Below are positions 15,687 through 24,202 of a stretch of 64,000 nt of DNA, piece after piece. The DNA is taken from contig NZ_SJSA01000001.1 in the NCBI RefSeq assembly GCF_004766125.1, forward strand, positions 744,001 to 808,000, in the 5' to 3' direction. The notes beneath the pieces are model-generated. The model saw only the letters and a list, made by a program, of their open reading frames with translations, ran no database searches and was not told where the DNA came from. Numbering within the stretch: position 1 is the stretch's first letter; each line of letters starts with the position of its first letter. The translations under genes and the position numbers were made by a program. The DNA comes from Duncaniella freteri. GTDB lineage: Bacteria; Bacteroidota; Bacteroidia; Bacteroidales; Muribaculaceae.

Positions 15687-18251
15687 TCAGATTTTAACCT
15701 TTATTTTCTTAAGATCCCTGTCAGCACTTGATGATCCAACCATAAGCTCATACTCTCCGGGAACAACACGCATCTCCTGTTCCTTCTCGTCCCAGTTCTC
15801 AAAAAGATGCTTCGGGAAATCGATCACCACATCACGGCTCTCTCCAGGAGCAAGTGTCACACGAGCATACCCTCTCAGCGTCTTGTTAGGTCCATCGGCA
15901 TCCGCAGGACGACGCATATACACCTGCACGACCTCAGTTCCGGCTACTTTTCCGGTATTCTTTACACGCACCTTTATCTTATCGTTGGAGTATACAGGCC
16001 TTGAGATATCAAACCTGGTATAGCTCAGACCATATCCGAACTGATATAGCGGAGCCTCCCTCATATAGCGATAGGTACGTCCCTCCATAAGATAATCATC
16101 GAATGCAGGGAGCTGGCTGTCATTCTTATAGAAAGTGACAGGAAGCTTGCCTGAGGGATTGTAGTCACCGAATATCACATCGGCAATGGCATGTCCGCCC
16201 TGCTCCCCGGGATACCATGCCTGGAGGATTGCATCGCATACGTCATTCTCAGGAGTTAGAGCCACCGCGCTTCCGCTACAATTTACAAACACTATCTTCT
16301 TGCCGGCAGAATGAAGAGCCTTAAGGATCTCTCGCTGAGGCTCAGGAAGCTCTATAGATGTACGGTCGCCGTTGTCAAATCCAGGCTCGTTCACCTTAGC
16401 CTCCTCCCGTTCGTAAACAGGAGATATACCGCCTATAAATATCACAACCTCAGCATCCTTAGCCTTAGCCACAGCATCGGCAGGAGTCACATCGCGCGAA
16501 CGCAGTATATCAAAGTTGAGCGTGGCATCGTCCTCAAGCTGCATATAGTCCACCTCAATGTAATATTTCTTACCTTTCTCAACGGCAAACTCACGGTCAC
16601 GGAAATTCAGCGGATCAGTCTTCCAACGGTTGTGCACTGTGTCTCCGTTTATTATGATACGGAGACCGTCATCATTATTGTACACCATCCTGAGCATCTC
16701 GTCACGATCGGCAGTGTATGTGCCCTTGATGCGTGTGGTAAAATTAGTCAGATTGACTCCTGGCGCAAACGCCGTATTGCCGCCGTTGTCAAGACTGATT
16801 GCAGATGTGTATACCACCTCAACATCCGGCTGACCACTCATCCCGGTATTATTCCAATATGAGGCTTCCATGCCTTTCCCTTTAGAGCAGTGGAAATTGC
16901 CAAACACACTTTCCTGGTCGGTCATACGCGTGACGGCACAAGCACGTGCATAAGGAAGCTTACGACCTGTACGCGCATTCAAGCCTTCAAGAGCTGTGAC
17001 CGTATGAGCAGGCTGACCATAATATATGCCCCACATCATAGTGGAATCCGCAGCATTGGGCCCCATCACCATAATATTCGCAGCATCGGGGGAGAGAGGC
17101 AGTATGCCGTTGTTCTTGAGCAACACCATCTGCTCGCGCGCCATCTTGCGGGCAAGCTCGCGATGCTTCACAGAGCCTACAACACTCATAGGGATTGAAG
17201 TCCACGGCACGATAGAATCAGGATCAAAATCGCCAAGCTCAAAACGACCTTTCAGAAGTCGCTTTACACACACATCAATATCCGACTCCTTGACATCGCC
17301 ACGCTTCACGGCTCCGGGAAGATTCTTATACACACCTCCGCACTCCACATCGGTGCCACTGAGCACACCTAAAGCTGATGCAGCCTTAGCGTCTTTCGAC
17401 ACCTCATGGCGACCTTCACGATAAAAATCCCCTATGGCTCCGCAGTCACTAACCACGAGTCCGTCAAACCCCCAGTCATATCGCAGAATGGAATTGAGCA
17501 GCCTGTCAGACCCGCAACAAGGGGACCCCTCGAATCGCTGATAGGCACACATCACCTGCTGCACTTTGCCATTCTTGACAAGCATCCTGAATGCCGGTAG
17601 ATATGTCTCCCAAAGCTCTCGGGCAGGAAGCCTTTCTATGTCAAAACTATGCCTGGTCTTTTCAGGTCCGCTATGAACTGCATAATGCTTTGCACAGGCA
17701 TGAAGCTTGTAATATTTGCCGGTTCCGTCACCTTGCAGACCCTTCACAACACGCAGTCCCATGCGTCCGTTCATATATGGGTCCTCACCGTAGGTCTCCT
17801 GGCCGCGTCCCCATCGCGGATCGCGGAACACATTTATATTTGGAGTCCAGAATGACAGTCCTTTATACTTACCGTTCTTCCCCTCGCGACGCGCAAGGGT
17901 ATTCTTTGCACGTGCCTCATCACTCACAGCCGTGAACACCTCTTCGATAAGATCATCGTCAAACGAAGCAGCCATTCCTATACAAGAAGGGAATACCGTG
18001 GCAAGACCGTTTCTGCCAACCCCATGAAGAGCCTCGCTCCACCAGTCAAACGAAGGGATGCCAAGACGTTCAATAGCCGGCGAACCATTCATCATCAACA
18101 ATGATTTCTCCTCAAGAGTAAGCCGTTTGCACAGATCCTCCGCCCGCTCCTCAGCGGACAATTCATGATTCTGATAAGGAAGAAGTTGCGCCGATACAAA
18201 AGACGGAAAACCGGCAAGCACAATTGCAACTAAAAAATGCTTTATTTTCAT
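15687..18251 (-). CDS. Glycoside hydrolase family 3 with PA14 insert (beta-glucosidase/xylosidase type)
   Basis: An 854-residue exported enzyme with a signal peptide ending near SAQ (about residue 22). The GH3 N-terminal barrel includes 'WWSEALHGVG', 'RDPRWGRGQETYGEDPY' and 'KHYAVHSGPE'. The nucleophile is in VVSDCGAI (Asp269). The GH3 C-terminal sandwich is interrupted at about 455-600 by a PA14-like domain ('MEASYWNNTGMSG...DDGLRIIINGD'), then continues with 'YEREEAKVNEPGFDNGDR' and a fibronectin-III-like end. It removes terminal beta-linked glucose or xylose from plant glycans; the 'xylosidase' group has this layout but specificity is not settled. The gene is cut off from what looks like its original promoter by the insertion sequence just upstream. 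Confidence 0.9.
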   Translation of the reverse strand: MKIKHFLVAIVLAGFPSFVSAQLLPYQNHELSAEERAEDLCKRLTLEEKSLLMMNGSPAIERLGIPSFDWWSEALHGVGRNGLATVFPSCIGMAASFDDDLIEEVFTAVSDEARAKNTLARREGKNGKYKGLSFWTPNINVFRDPRWGRGQETYGEDPYMNGRMGLRVVKGLQGDGTGKYYKLHACAKHYAVHSGPEKTRHSFDIERLPARELWETYLPAFRMLVKNGKVQQVMCAYQRFEGSPCCGSDRLLNSILRYDWGFDGLVVSDCGAIGDFYREGRHEVSKDAKAASALGVLSGTDVECGGVYKNLPGAVKRGDVKESDIDVCVKRLLKGRFELGDFDPDSIVPWTSIPMSVVGSVKHRELARKMAREQMVLLKNNGILPLSPDAANIMVMGPNAADSTMMWGIYYGQPAHTVTALEGLNARTGRKLPYARACAVTRMTDQESVFGNFHCSKGKGMEASYWNNTGMSGQPDVEVVYTSAISLDNGGNTAFAPGVNLTNFTTRIKGTYTADRDEMLRMVYNNDDGLRIIINGDTVHNRWKTDPLNFRDREFAVEKGKKYYIEVDYMQLEDDATLNFDILRSRDVTPADAVAKAKDAEVVIFIGGISPVYEREEAKVNEPGFDNGDRTSIELPEPQREILKALHSAGKKIVFVNCSGSAVALTPENDVCDAILQAWYPGEQGGHAIADVIFGDYNPSGKLPVTFYKNDSQLPAFDDYLMEGRTYRYMREAPLYQFGYGLSYTRFDISRPVYSNDKIKVRVKNTGKVAGTEVVQVYMRRPADADGPNKTLRGYARVTLAPGESRDVVIDFPKHLFENWDEKEQEMRVVPGEYELMVGSSSADRDLKKIKVKI

Positions 18252-18293
18252 GGATTTATAGTAAAAAAAGGTATAAATTTCAGGTATCTTTAT

Positions 18294-18310
18294 ACAATGA
18301 TTCGGTAAAA
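18294..18310 (+). repeat. IS left terminal inverted repeat
   Basis: acaatgattcggtaaaa, identical to the complement of the right end. Read on the minus strand, its ATTG may supply a -33 element toward the GH3 gene, with TACCTTTT 21 nt further on. Confidence 0.9.
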
Positions 18311-18331
18311 TTTGAGGTTGTTCAGCCTTGG

Positions 18332-19558
18332 CTAAGCCGCTAACTGAGCCAACCGATGATTTATCTTCTTAATTATTTTGAGATGCGGAGATTTTCCGCA
18401 AGTCGAAATAATTGTTGAGGCGAGATAAGATTCAAACATAAGCCGTTTGAACTGCGCTACCGAAAGATCCGGATAATCCTTCCTTATGACCTCTTTGCAG
18501 ACATTGAGGGCTGTGAAGGAAAGATTGAACGCAAAGTCAAGCCGCTCCCTGTCGCGGGTCTGCTGTGACTGAAGTCCGGTAAACTGCTTGGCATCGCGTA
18601 TACCGAACTCAATCTGAAAGCGGGTGCGGTAGAAACCGATGATCTTTTCAGGCCTCATGTCGGTGTCGGTAGAGAAGTAAAGAAGAGTCTCTGCGTTTTC
18701 AACCGGACAGACCACGATACGGATGTCGCGTTTCAATGCCCTCGAATGTACGACCGCCGTGTGACATCGGGTTTTGTTTCCTTTGGAATCCTCATATATG
18801 AATGAAGTGAACACGGACATGTCAAGGTTGGAGAAATCCACTTTCTCTCCATACTTTTTCTTTCTGCCGCGTCTTCGCGGGGCGGAGGAATCCGGTATGG
18901 CCAGATACCTCAGATATGAGTTGGCACGTAATCTTCCGACAAATCGAAATCCCATGCCAATCACTTCATTTACAAACTCATATTTAGAGAAAAAGGCATC
19001 GGCAACCAGAATATCCGTCAGTGAGAGCAGCTCTGTCGCCTTTGACCTTACAAGTGCCACATACCAGTCAAGCATTGACATTTGTTTCTCAGATTCAAGA
19101 GTCCTGAAGTTCGGTGACTGGACAGCACCGAGCATCACGCATGTATGTTTACTCAGACTTATTGCCCCGATCGCCATTATCTCCAGACCGCGTTTGACAC
19201 GTTGTGCCACCCCTGACCAGAAACGGCCTATGCCATACGTCAGTCTGCCTGCTTTTGAGATGAACGACGGATCGATTGCCACTGCCATGTCATCGGCCGG
19301 CCCAAAACAATCCTGCGCCATACCTATGTTGACTTTCATCCAGTCTACGGATGTCTTGAAATTGGAAGCAAAGGTCTTGGCTGTACGACCGCCATAGCGC
19401 GACAGCCGGGTAAAATTGACTTTGCCCGGAATCAACGCTACAGTGCGTATTGTTAAAATCAGCCAGTTGAGGAACCTTTTGCTCATCTTGGTTGTAGTAT
19501 TTTCAAATACCGACTTACACCGAAAGGTGAAGTCTTTGAGAATCGCCAATACGTTCAT
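18332..19558 (-). CDS. IS transposase (IS4-type DDE)
   Basis: A 408-residue transposase that fills the element. Candidate RNase-H-fold catalytic acids are Asp in AVAIDPSFIS, Asp in ILVADAFFSK and Glu in FQIEFGIRDAKQF, the YREK-like region with the family's usual spacing before it. The N-terminal quarter is basic and helical, suitable for binding the inverted repeats, and a PRRRGRKKKYGE stretch lies mid-protein. The frame is intact, so the element may be active. The ATG at 19558 is preceded by a leader of about 105 nt that starts at the displaced host promoter. A long open frame on the opposite strand is a shadow. Confidence 0.9.
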   Translation of the reverse strand: MNVLAILKDFTFRCKSVFENTTTKMSKRFLNWLILTIRTVALIPGKVNFTRLSRYGGRTAKTFASNFKTSVDWMKVNIGMAQDCFGPADDMAVAIDPSFISKAGRLTYGIGRFWSGVAQRVKRGLEIMAIGAISLSKHTCVMLGAVQSPNFRTLESEKQMSMLDWYVALVRSKATELLSLTDILVADAFFSKYEFVNEVIGMGFRFVGRLRANSYLRYLAIPDSSAPRRRGRKKKYGEKVDFSNLDMSVFTSFIYEDSKGNKTRCHTAVVHSRALKRDIRIVVCPVENAETLLYFSTDTDMRPEKIIGFYRTRFQIEFGIRDAKQFTGLQSQQTRDRERLDFAFNLSFTALNVCKEVIRKDYPDLSVAQFKRLMFESYLASTIISTCGKSPHLKIIKKINHRLAQLAA

Positions 19559-19647
19559 ACGCTAAGATTTTTATAATGAACGCTTTGGCGATTCATTTGT
19601 ATTTGACAATTCGATATATTAACTTAAGTTTCAACTACTTCGGTAAT

Positions 19648-19664
19648 TTTTACCGAATCATTGT
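19648..19664 (-). repeat. IS right terminal inverted repeat
   Basis: ttttaccgaatcattgt, the exact complement of the left end. Its outer edge is at position 19664, next to TTAT and 5 bp from the host -7 box. Confidence 0.9.
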
Positions 19665-19669
19665 TTATA

Positions 19670-19701
19670 CAAAGATAGCAAATTAACATTACAAATGCAA
19701 A
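19670..19701 (-). promoter_or_regulatory. Displaced GH3 promoter, now reading into the IS
   Basis: On the minus strand TTTG (19698-19701), 20-nt spacer, TATCTTTG (19670-19677): a perfect consensus. The predicted start falls at the IS boundary. Without the IS the GH3 ATG would lie about 42 nt downstream of the -7 box. Confidence 0.75.
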
Positions 19702-19842
19702 TAATTAATAGCAAAGACGTTATATACTCTTTCAATAACCATAAATCATTTACTGTTAAAAATACAATAAGCATATCCTGATTATCAGGTATGTTATTCA
19801 ATGCTCAATGTTAAGAATCACTCAAAATAAATTAGCATCCAC

Positions 19843-19873
19843 TTGCATTGCTCAACATTTTTTAATATATTTG
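19843..19873 (+). promoter_or_regulatory. Promoter of small lipoprotein gene
   Basis: TTG at 19843-19845, 20-nt spacer, TATATTTG at 19866-19873. The predicted start near 19880 leaves a leader of about 160 nt that contains the mini-ORFs. Confidence 0.7.
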
Positions 19874-19930
19874 CGTATAGTATCATAAAACCTTAAATCA
19901 TTTCAATCAATCTTAACGTTATGGAAAAAT

Positions 19931-19999
19931 ATGACTGCAAAAATCACATTTCAAACGACTGACCCTAATGGGGGATGGTGCAGCTGGATAGCAAATTAA
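19931..19999 (+). CDS. Possible 22-residue leader peptide
   Basis: ATG at 19931 to TAA at 19999 encodes MTAKITFQTTDPNGGWCSWI and two more residues. It overlaps, in another frame, a 13-codon ORF starting at 19921. Both lie in the leader of the lipoprotein gene, 39 bp before its ATG. The Gly-Gly-Trp-Cys-Ser-Trp segment is unusual, but at this length coding status cannot be decided from sequence alone. It may be a translated leader, a small secreted peptide, or nothing. Confidence 0.25.
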   Translation: MTAKITFQTTDPNGGWCSWIAN

Positions 20000-20038
20000 A
20001 TCTATAATAACCTCTAAACAATTTTTATTCACATTATT

Positions 20039-20458
20039 ATGAAAAATTTCTTTAACCTTGCATTTGTGCTTATTAGTGCCATTTTTTCCTTGATGCTGAC
20101 AATTGGATGCTCCAACTCTGAATCGCCAAAAGCAACAGAGTATGAACTTATTGAAGTCGAGGATCCCAACCATGAAGAATTAGAAGAGTCACTAAAGAAT
20201 CTCCCTGAAGAAAAGCGAGAGGAATTGAAACTGCGACGCAATATAAACCTGATATTGATAAAATATGTAAAACTTGAAGGTCGCCGTTACCGTCTTGACA
20301 TATCGGAAGAAGAAGCCGGGAAATTAGGCATTTCACCCGAGTGGCTTGAGATAGCCAAAAATGAAATAGAGGATGCGAATAAAAACATTGCAAAGATGGA
20401 TGCCGACGGACAGGTACTTGAACTGCCCGACCCTCAGGAACTTTTCAAGAATAAATAG
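20039..20458 (+). CDS. Small lipoprotein of unknown function
   Basis: A 139-residue lipoprotein. The hydrophobic N-terminus ends in the lipobox LTIGCSNSES (Cys about 24) with a Ser/Glu tail that favours membrane anchoring on the outer membrane or surface. The mature part is strongly acidic and helical, with 'NHEELEESLKNLPEEKREELKLRRN' charge clusters and a closing 'LPDPQELFKNK'. I recognise no family. Base composition is clearly more AT-rich than the neighbouring genes, and it sits next to an insertion sequence, so acquisition by transfer is possible. It has its own promoter and a hairpin terminator 32 bp after the stop. Confidence 0.8.
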   Translation: MKNFFNLAFVLISAIFSLMLTIGCSNSESPKATEYELIEVEDPNHEELEESLKNLPEEKREELKLRRNINLILIKYVKLEGRRYRLDISEEEAGKLGISPEWLEIAKNEIEDANKNIAKMDADGQVLELPDPQELFKNK

Positions 20459-20489
20459 TTATTCATAGCTCCCATATACCTGGAATAAA

Positions 20490-20527
20490 AATCCGAGAAG
20501 CCTTTTGCTGACAAGACTTCTCGGATT
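20490..20527 (+). terminator. Terminator after small lipoprotein gene
   Basis: aatccgagaag with mirror cttctcggatt (11-bp arms, 16-nt loop), then a TTTTTAT run at 20534. It lies between convergent genes. Confidence 0.7.
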
Positions 20528-20576
20528 ATATCGTTTTTATTTGAGAGGGAGTAATGCTCCTCTATCCACACACAGT

Positions 20577-21668
20577 CTATTTATTGATTGTGCCGAGCTC
20601 CCGGATAGCTCCGGTAAGAGGATTGAAATGCAGATAAGAAGGTGATTTGCGCGATGTGAAGAGTGACGGATCGAGACCGAACACCACACCATATTGCGCC
20701 ACATCGTATGTTCCGCCGACAAGAGTCTTGCCGTCAAAGCTCACACTTACAAGACCTGTCCCAGGAATACGGTAAGCAACCCCGCCTTTAGGGAATGATT
20801 TGGTCATACCCTTGTCATTTACCGGAAGTGCGCCACGAGTCTGCGGAGACACGGTAACATATATCGGTGAGCCCGAAAGATCGTCGGGGGCAACAAGTCC
20901 GTCGACCATCGACAGACGCGCAAGAACTCTACGCTCAGGCGCACCCTCGGCAGGAATATCTACATTATATGTACGCACCTCTGTAGAGGTCTGCACCGTG
21001 CCGAGAAACATAGCAGTCAAAGCCTCCTCCTGTGATGCGATCTGATCAAGGGCAAGTTTCATGGCTGCACCATCGGACGGCATGGCATCAGCCTGTCCGG
21101 AAATTATCTCACTGCGCATATTGCGAAGCTCATATATCTTGGCGGCGGCAAGTTCGGCACGTTTTGCCGACGATTTACTCTGAATCATCTCAGGGGTCAC
21201 TGCCTGGCGGGCTATAGGGAGCTGAAGGATTGTAGGACGAGCCTTCTTGGCTTCTGGCAGATTGACCACCGGACACGACCACCGGTAAGCCTCATCATTC
21301 AGTGATATAGGAAAATTGTCGTCACTCACCGTTACGAAAGCACCACTGCCGTTCTTGAGGGTGACAAGATAACGCTCCTGCTCATCAGGAAAAGCGGTCT
21401 GCTCTATGGCAGCCTCTGTGATACGCCAGCTTACCGAGGGGGCAAGTATAGGGTCGGCATTAAGATATTTCTTGGCATATTGATAAAACTCTCCTGGTGT
21501 TTTGACCGTCTTTTCAACTGCAATAGTCACATTGAATGCCGTAAGCGGAAGCGTATAGATAAGTCCGTATTCATTCGCTTTTGTGGCTGTAAGCTTGGAG
21601 GTATTCTGAGCCGACGCACCCAGCAGGGTCAATGCTCCGAGTGCAAACGCTATTATCTGCTTTTTCAT
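20577..21668 (-). CDS. DUF4831 family exported protein
   Basis: A 363-residue protein with a signal peptide ending at GASAQ (about residue 21). The family pattern is visible: 'YGLIYTLPLTAFNVTIAVEKTVKTPGEFYQYAKKYL' near the N-terminus, a central helical 'KRAELAAAKIYELRNMRSEI' and a C-terminal 'GVAYRIPGTGLVSVSFDG'. DUF4831 proteins are found in Bacteroidales and have no established role; a periplasmic or outer-membrane-associated location is likely. It lies 39 bp after the NAD(P)HX-repair gene on the same strand and is probably in its operon. Confidence 0.8.
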   Translation of the reverse strand: MKKQIIAFALGALTLLGASAQNTSKLTATKANEYGLIYTLPLTAFNVTIAVEKTVKTPGEFYQYAKKYLNADPILAPSVSWRITEAAIEQTAFPDEQERYLVTLKNGSGAFVTVSDDNFPISLNDEAYRWSCPVVNLPEAKKARPTILQLPIARQAVTPEMIQSKSSAKRAELAAAKIYELRNMRSEIISGQADAMPSDGAAMKLALDQIASQEEALTAMFLGTVQTSTEVRTYNVDIPAEGAPERRVLARLSMVDGLVAPDDLSGSPIYVTVSPQTRGALPVNDKGMTKSFPKGGVAYRIPGTGLVSVSFDGKTLVGGTYDVAQYGVVFGLDPSLFTSRKSPSYLHFNPLTGAIRELGTINK

Positions 21669-21707
21669 TACGTTCTTGAAAGTATAGAATTTGAGGTAGA
21701 ATGTTTT

Positions 21708-23222
21708 TTATTCCATTATTACTTTTATGGCACGTCCCACAGCATCGGCAATATCCATTCCGGTGGTTCCGTATTCACCATGAGTATCAGCGGCAATCTC
21801 TCCGGCAAGCCCATGGATATACACCCCTGCCACTGAGGCTGACTCCGGTTTGTACCCTTGTGCAAGCAACGAAGTTATGATACCGGTGAGCACATCTCCG
21901 CTACCGGCAGTTGCCATCGCAGGGGTTCCGGAAGAGTTGAAGAACACTTTGCCGTCGGGGCGCACTGTAGCTGTATAATGCCCTTTAAGGACTATAAGGA
22001 TCTTATAGCGATGCGACACCTCTATAGCTTTGAGTAGCCTTCCCTCGGCAGAAGTCTGTGCGCCGAATATCCTGTCAAACTCCCCGGCGTGAGGTGTGAG
22101 TATCGAGCCCGGAGCTATATGATCAAGAAGCGACTGATTCTGCGCTATGGCATTCAGAGCGTCGGCATCAATCACAAGAGGACGTTTATAGCTCTTTATC
22201 AGTGTTTCTAAAGCTCCGCGTGTTGCATCGTTTGTGCCGATTCCCGGACCTACGCCGATAGCAGAGCAATTGAATCGGGCTGACATATCGGATATTACAT
22301 AATCCTGACGGTCAGGAGAGAACAATGCTTCCGGAACCTGTCCCTGAAGAACCGGGAATGCCGCACGCGCACTATGCACAGTAAGCTTGCCGACACCGCT
22401 ACGCAATGCCCCGCGTGCAGCCATGACCGCAGCACCGGTCATTCCGTAACATCCTGAAAACAGGAGAGCGTGACCATAATCGGCTTTTGACGAAAACGGC
22501 TTGCGGGATTTCAGCACGGCACTCACCTCATCGCGCTCAACATAGAAATACTTGGTGGGGGTATTCAGTATGGCACGTTCGCTCAGACCGATATCAATTA
22601 CTTTCCACCGGCCCACAAGATCGGCATTATCACTGAGGAAAAATGCGAGACGAGGGAACTGAACGGCAATAGTGAGGTTGGCATGAACCACATTGCGCCC
22701 TATCACACGCGCATTCCAGTCGCCAAACATTCCCGAGGGCACATCTATGGATATGACTGTTGCCCCTGACTCGCTGATGACACGAGCAAGCATCATAAAT
22801 CCACCTTCCAAAGGCTCCCTAAGCCCTGAGCCGAACAGACCGTCAACCACAAGATGCTCTGGAGTGAGCGTTGGAAGTTCGGCACGGTCAATGATCTCTA
22901 CGAGCCCTTGATAGCCGGTAGCGAGAAGATCATGCTTCGCCTGACGGCAATCTCTTGACAAAGAATCTCCATGGAAGTTGAAAAGCAGTATGCGCGGATA
23001 GAACCCAGCCTCAAGCAACATACGACCTACCACAAGGGCATCCGCGCCATTATTGCCAGAACCGGCAAAAATCACCACGGGAGTCGAGGGGCTCCAATGT
23101 GCCACAATCTCACTCGTGACAGCCTCGGCGACACGGCGGATAAGCTCCTGAGAGCTCACCCCCTCCTCTTCGATGGTGACACGGTCGATCTTGCGTATAT
23201 TTTCAGTGCTAAATATCTTCAT
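21708..23222 (-). CDS. nnr: Bifunctional NAD(P)H-hydrate epimerase / ADP-dependent dehydratase
   Basis: Repairs damaged NADHX and NADPHX: the N-terminal YjeF domain epimerises the R form, and the C-terminal ribokinase-like domain dehydrates the S form with ADP. In 504 residues the N-terminal part shows 'FAGSGNNGADALVVGR' (about 52-67) and 'DGLFGSGLREPL'. The C-terminal part shows 'HALLFSGCYGMTGAAVMAARGALRSG', 'DADALNA', 'LTPHAGEFDR' and 'MATAGSGDVLTG', the nucleotide-binding motif. Length is normal for the fused enzyme. It begins 125 bp from a divergent glycosyltransferase gene and has its own minus-strand promoter. Confidence 0.95.
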   Translation of the reverse strand: MKIFSTENIRKIDRVTIEEEGVSSQELIRRVAEAVTSEIVAHWSPSTPVVIFAGSGNNGADALVVGRMLLEAGFYPRILLFNFHGDSLSRDCRQAKHDLLATGYQGLVEIIDRAELPTLTPEHLVVDGLFGSGLREPLEGGFMMLARVISESGATVISIDVPSGMFGDWNARVIGRNVVHANLTIAVQFPRLAFFLSDNADLVGRWKVIDIGLSERAILNTPTKYFYVERDEVSAVLKSRKPFSSKADYGHALLFSGCYGMTGAAVMAARGALRSGVGKLTVHSARAAFPVLQGQVPEALFSPDRQDYVISDMSARFNCSAIGVGPGIGTNDATRGALETLIKSYKRPLVIDADALNAIAQNQSLLDHIAPGSILTPHAGEFDRIFGAQTSAEGRLLKAIEVSHRYKILIVLKGHYTATVRPDGKVFFNSSGTPAMATAGSGDVLTGIITSLLAQGYKPESASVAGVYIHGLAGEIAADTHGEYGTTGMDIADAVGRAIKVIME

Positions 23223-23260
23223 ACCTCAGCTATATTTCCCGGGATACACTTTATCCCACG

Positions 23261-23295
23261 CAAAAATACAAAACAATTCCGACACTCACTGCAAA
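23261..23295 (-). promoter_or_regulatory. Promoter of nnr gene
   Basis: Minus strand: TTTG (23292-23295), 23-nt spacer, TATTTTTG (23261-23268), with the ATG 39 nt downstream. The spacer is at the long end of the usual range. Confidence 0.5.
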
Positions 23296-23301
23296 TAGCA
23301 A

Positions 23302-23309
23302 TAAATTTG
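23302..23309 (+). promoter_or_regulatory. -7 element TAAATTTG for glycosyltransferase gene
   Basis: TAnnTTTG match 38 bp before the ATG at 23348. No clear -33 TTG is present. Confidence 0.4.
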
Positions 23310-23347
23310 TACGAAAATCGTTATTTCCATGTATATCCCCAACAGAA

Positions 23348-24202
23348 ATGGTCAGTGTCTCCATCGTCACATTCCATACCCCGCTCTCACAGCTCGAATG
23401 TTGCCTGAAGTCGCTCGACTCCCGGTGCGTATCACGCATATATATAATTGACAACTCCCGGAGCGACCATCTGCATAAATGGTGCTCAGACAAACCGAAA
23501 GTCACATATCTGCCAAACGACAACACCGGATACGGCGCAGGACATAACACAGCCATACGCCTTGAACTACCACTCCCGGGTGAATATCATCTGGTCATGA
23601 ACAGCGATGTAGAATTCTTTCCGGAGATCATCAAGGATATCGAAAAATATATGGACTCACATCCCTCCACAGGAATGCTTCAGCCCAAAATGCTCGGCAC
23701 AAACGGAGACAAACAGTACTCATGCCGCCGTCTCCCTACCCCTGCCGATGTGTTCATACGCCGGTTCTTTCCTGAAGGATGGTTCCGTGGCATACGTGAG
23801 CGTTATCTGCTCAAGCATCTCGACCAGGAGCGCACATGGAACATCCCTTATCATCAGGGCAGCTTTATGTTCATACGTAAAAAAGCTCTCATGGACACCG
23901 GAATCTTCGATGAGCGGTTCTTCATGTACCCCGAGGATATCGATCTCACACGCCGCATACACCGAAACTATCTCACAGTATATTGGCCTGGGGCAACCAT
24001 AGTCCATCACCACGAAGCGGCATCGTACAAATCGCTCCGAATGCTCGGGATACATATCGTCAACATGATCCGATACTTCAACAAATGGGGATGGATACAC
24101 GATCCGGAAAGGGACCTGTTCAACAATCAGATCGAGGGAAACATCACCTATACACAAGCCTCGAAACCAGAGCTAAAATTACCCCCCCAGGCAACTAACT
24201 AA
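23348..24202 (+). CDS. Glycosyltransferase family 2 (rhamnosyltransferase-like)
   Basis: A 284-residue cytoplasmic GT-A enzyme expected to transfer a sugar from a nucleotide donor to a cell-surface glycan. It opens with 'VSIVTFHTPLSQLECCLKSL' and has the 'NDNTGYGAGHNTAI' loop typical of WbbL-like enzymes. The metal-binding DxD region is MNSDVEF (about residue 87). Acceptor-site 'GSFMFIRKKALMDTGIFDERFFMYPEDIDLTRRI' contains the catalytic ED pair. No transmembrane helix is evident. Its stop overlaps the end of the convergent glycosyltransferase gene by 24 bp. Sugar specificity cannot be inferred. Confidence 0.88.
   Translation: MVSVSIVTFHTPLSQLECCLKSLDSRCVSRIYIIDNSRSDHLHKWCSDKPKVTYLPNDNTGYGAGHNTAIRLELPLPGEYHLVMNSDVEFFPEIIKDIEKYMDSHPSTGMLQPKMLGTNGDKQYSCRRLPTPADVFIRRFFPEGWFRGIRERYLLKHLDQERTWNIPYHQGSFMFIRKKALMDTGIFDERFFMYPEDIDLTRRIHRNYLTVYWPGATIVHHHEAASYKSLRMLGIHIVNMIRYFNKWGWIHDPERDLFNNQIEGNITYTQASKPELKLPPQATN

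Larger units (their letters stand above)
18294..19664 (-). mobile_element. Insertion sequence, 1371 bp, DDE transposase
   Basis: Ends are perfect 17-bp inverted repeats (acaatgattcggtaaaa at 18294-18310, its complement at 19648-19664). Flanking TTAT at 18290-18293 and 19665-19668 forms a 4-bp target duplication. One transposase gene occupies most of it. A hairpin ttcggtaa-TTT-ttaccgaa (19639-19657) sits in the transposase leader and may damp translation of transcripts entering from outside. Removing the element and one TTAT restores a normal promoter-to-GH3 leader. I cannot assign an IS family with certainty: the transposase looks IS4-type, while a 4-bp duplication is more usual for IS1380-like elements. 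Confidence 0.9.
19665..20038. other. AT-rich intergenic stretch beside the IS
   Basis: Holds a minus-strand promoter (19670-19701), a plus-strand promoter (19843-19873) and two overlapping mini-ORFs in the lipoprotein leader. The middle, 19702-19842, is AT-rich and shows only a small hairpin (cctgattatcagg, 19778-19790). Confidence 0.6.

Noticed and set aside
18774..19397. 207-codon frame antisense to the transposase
   Set aside because: The transposase frame has the DDE motifs and fills the IS; the antisense product shows none.
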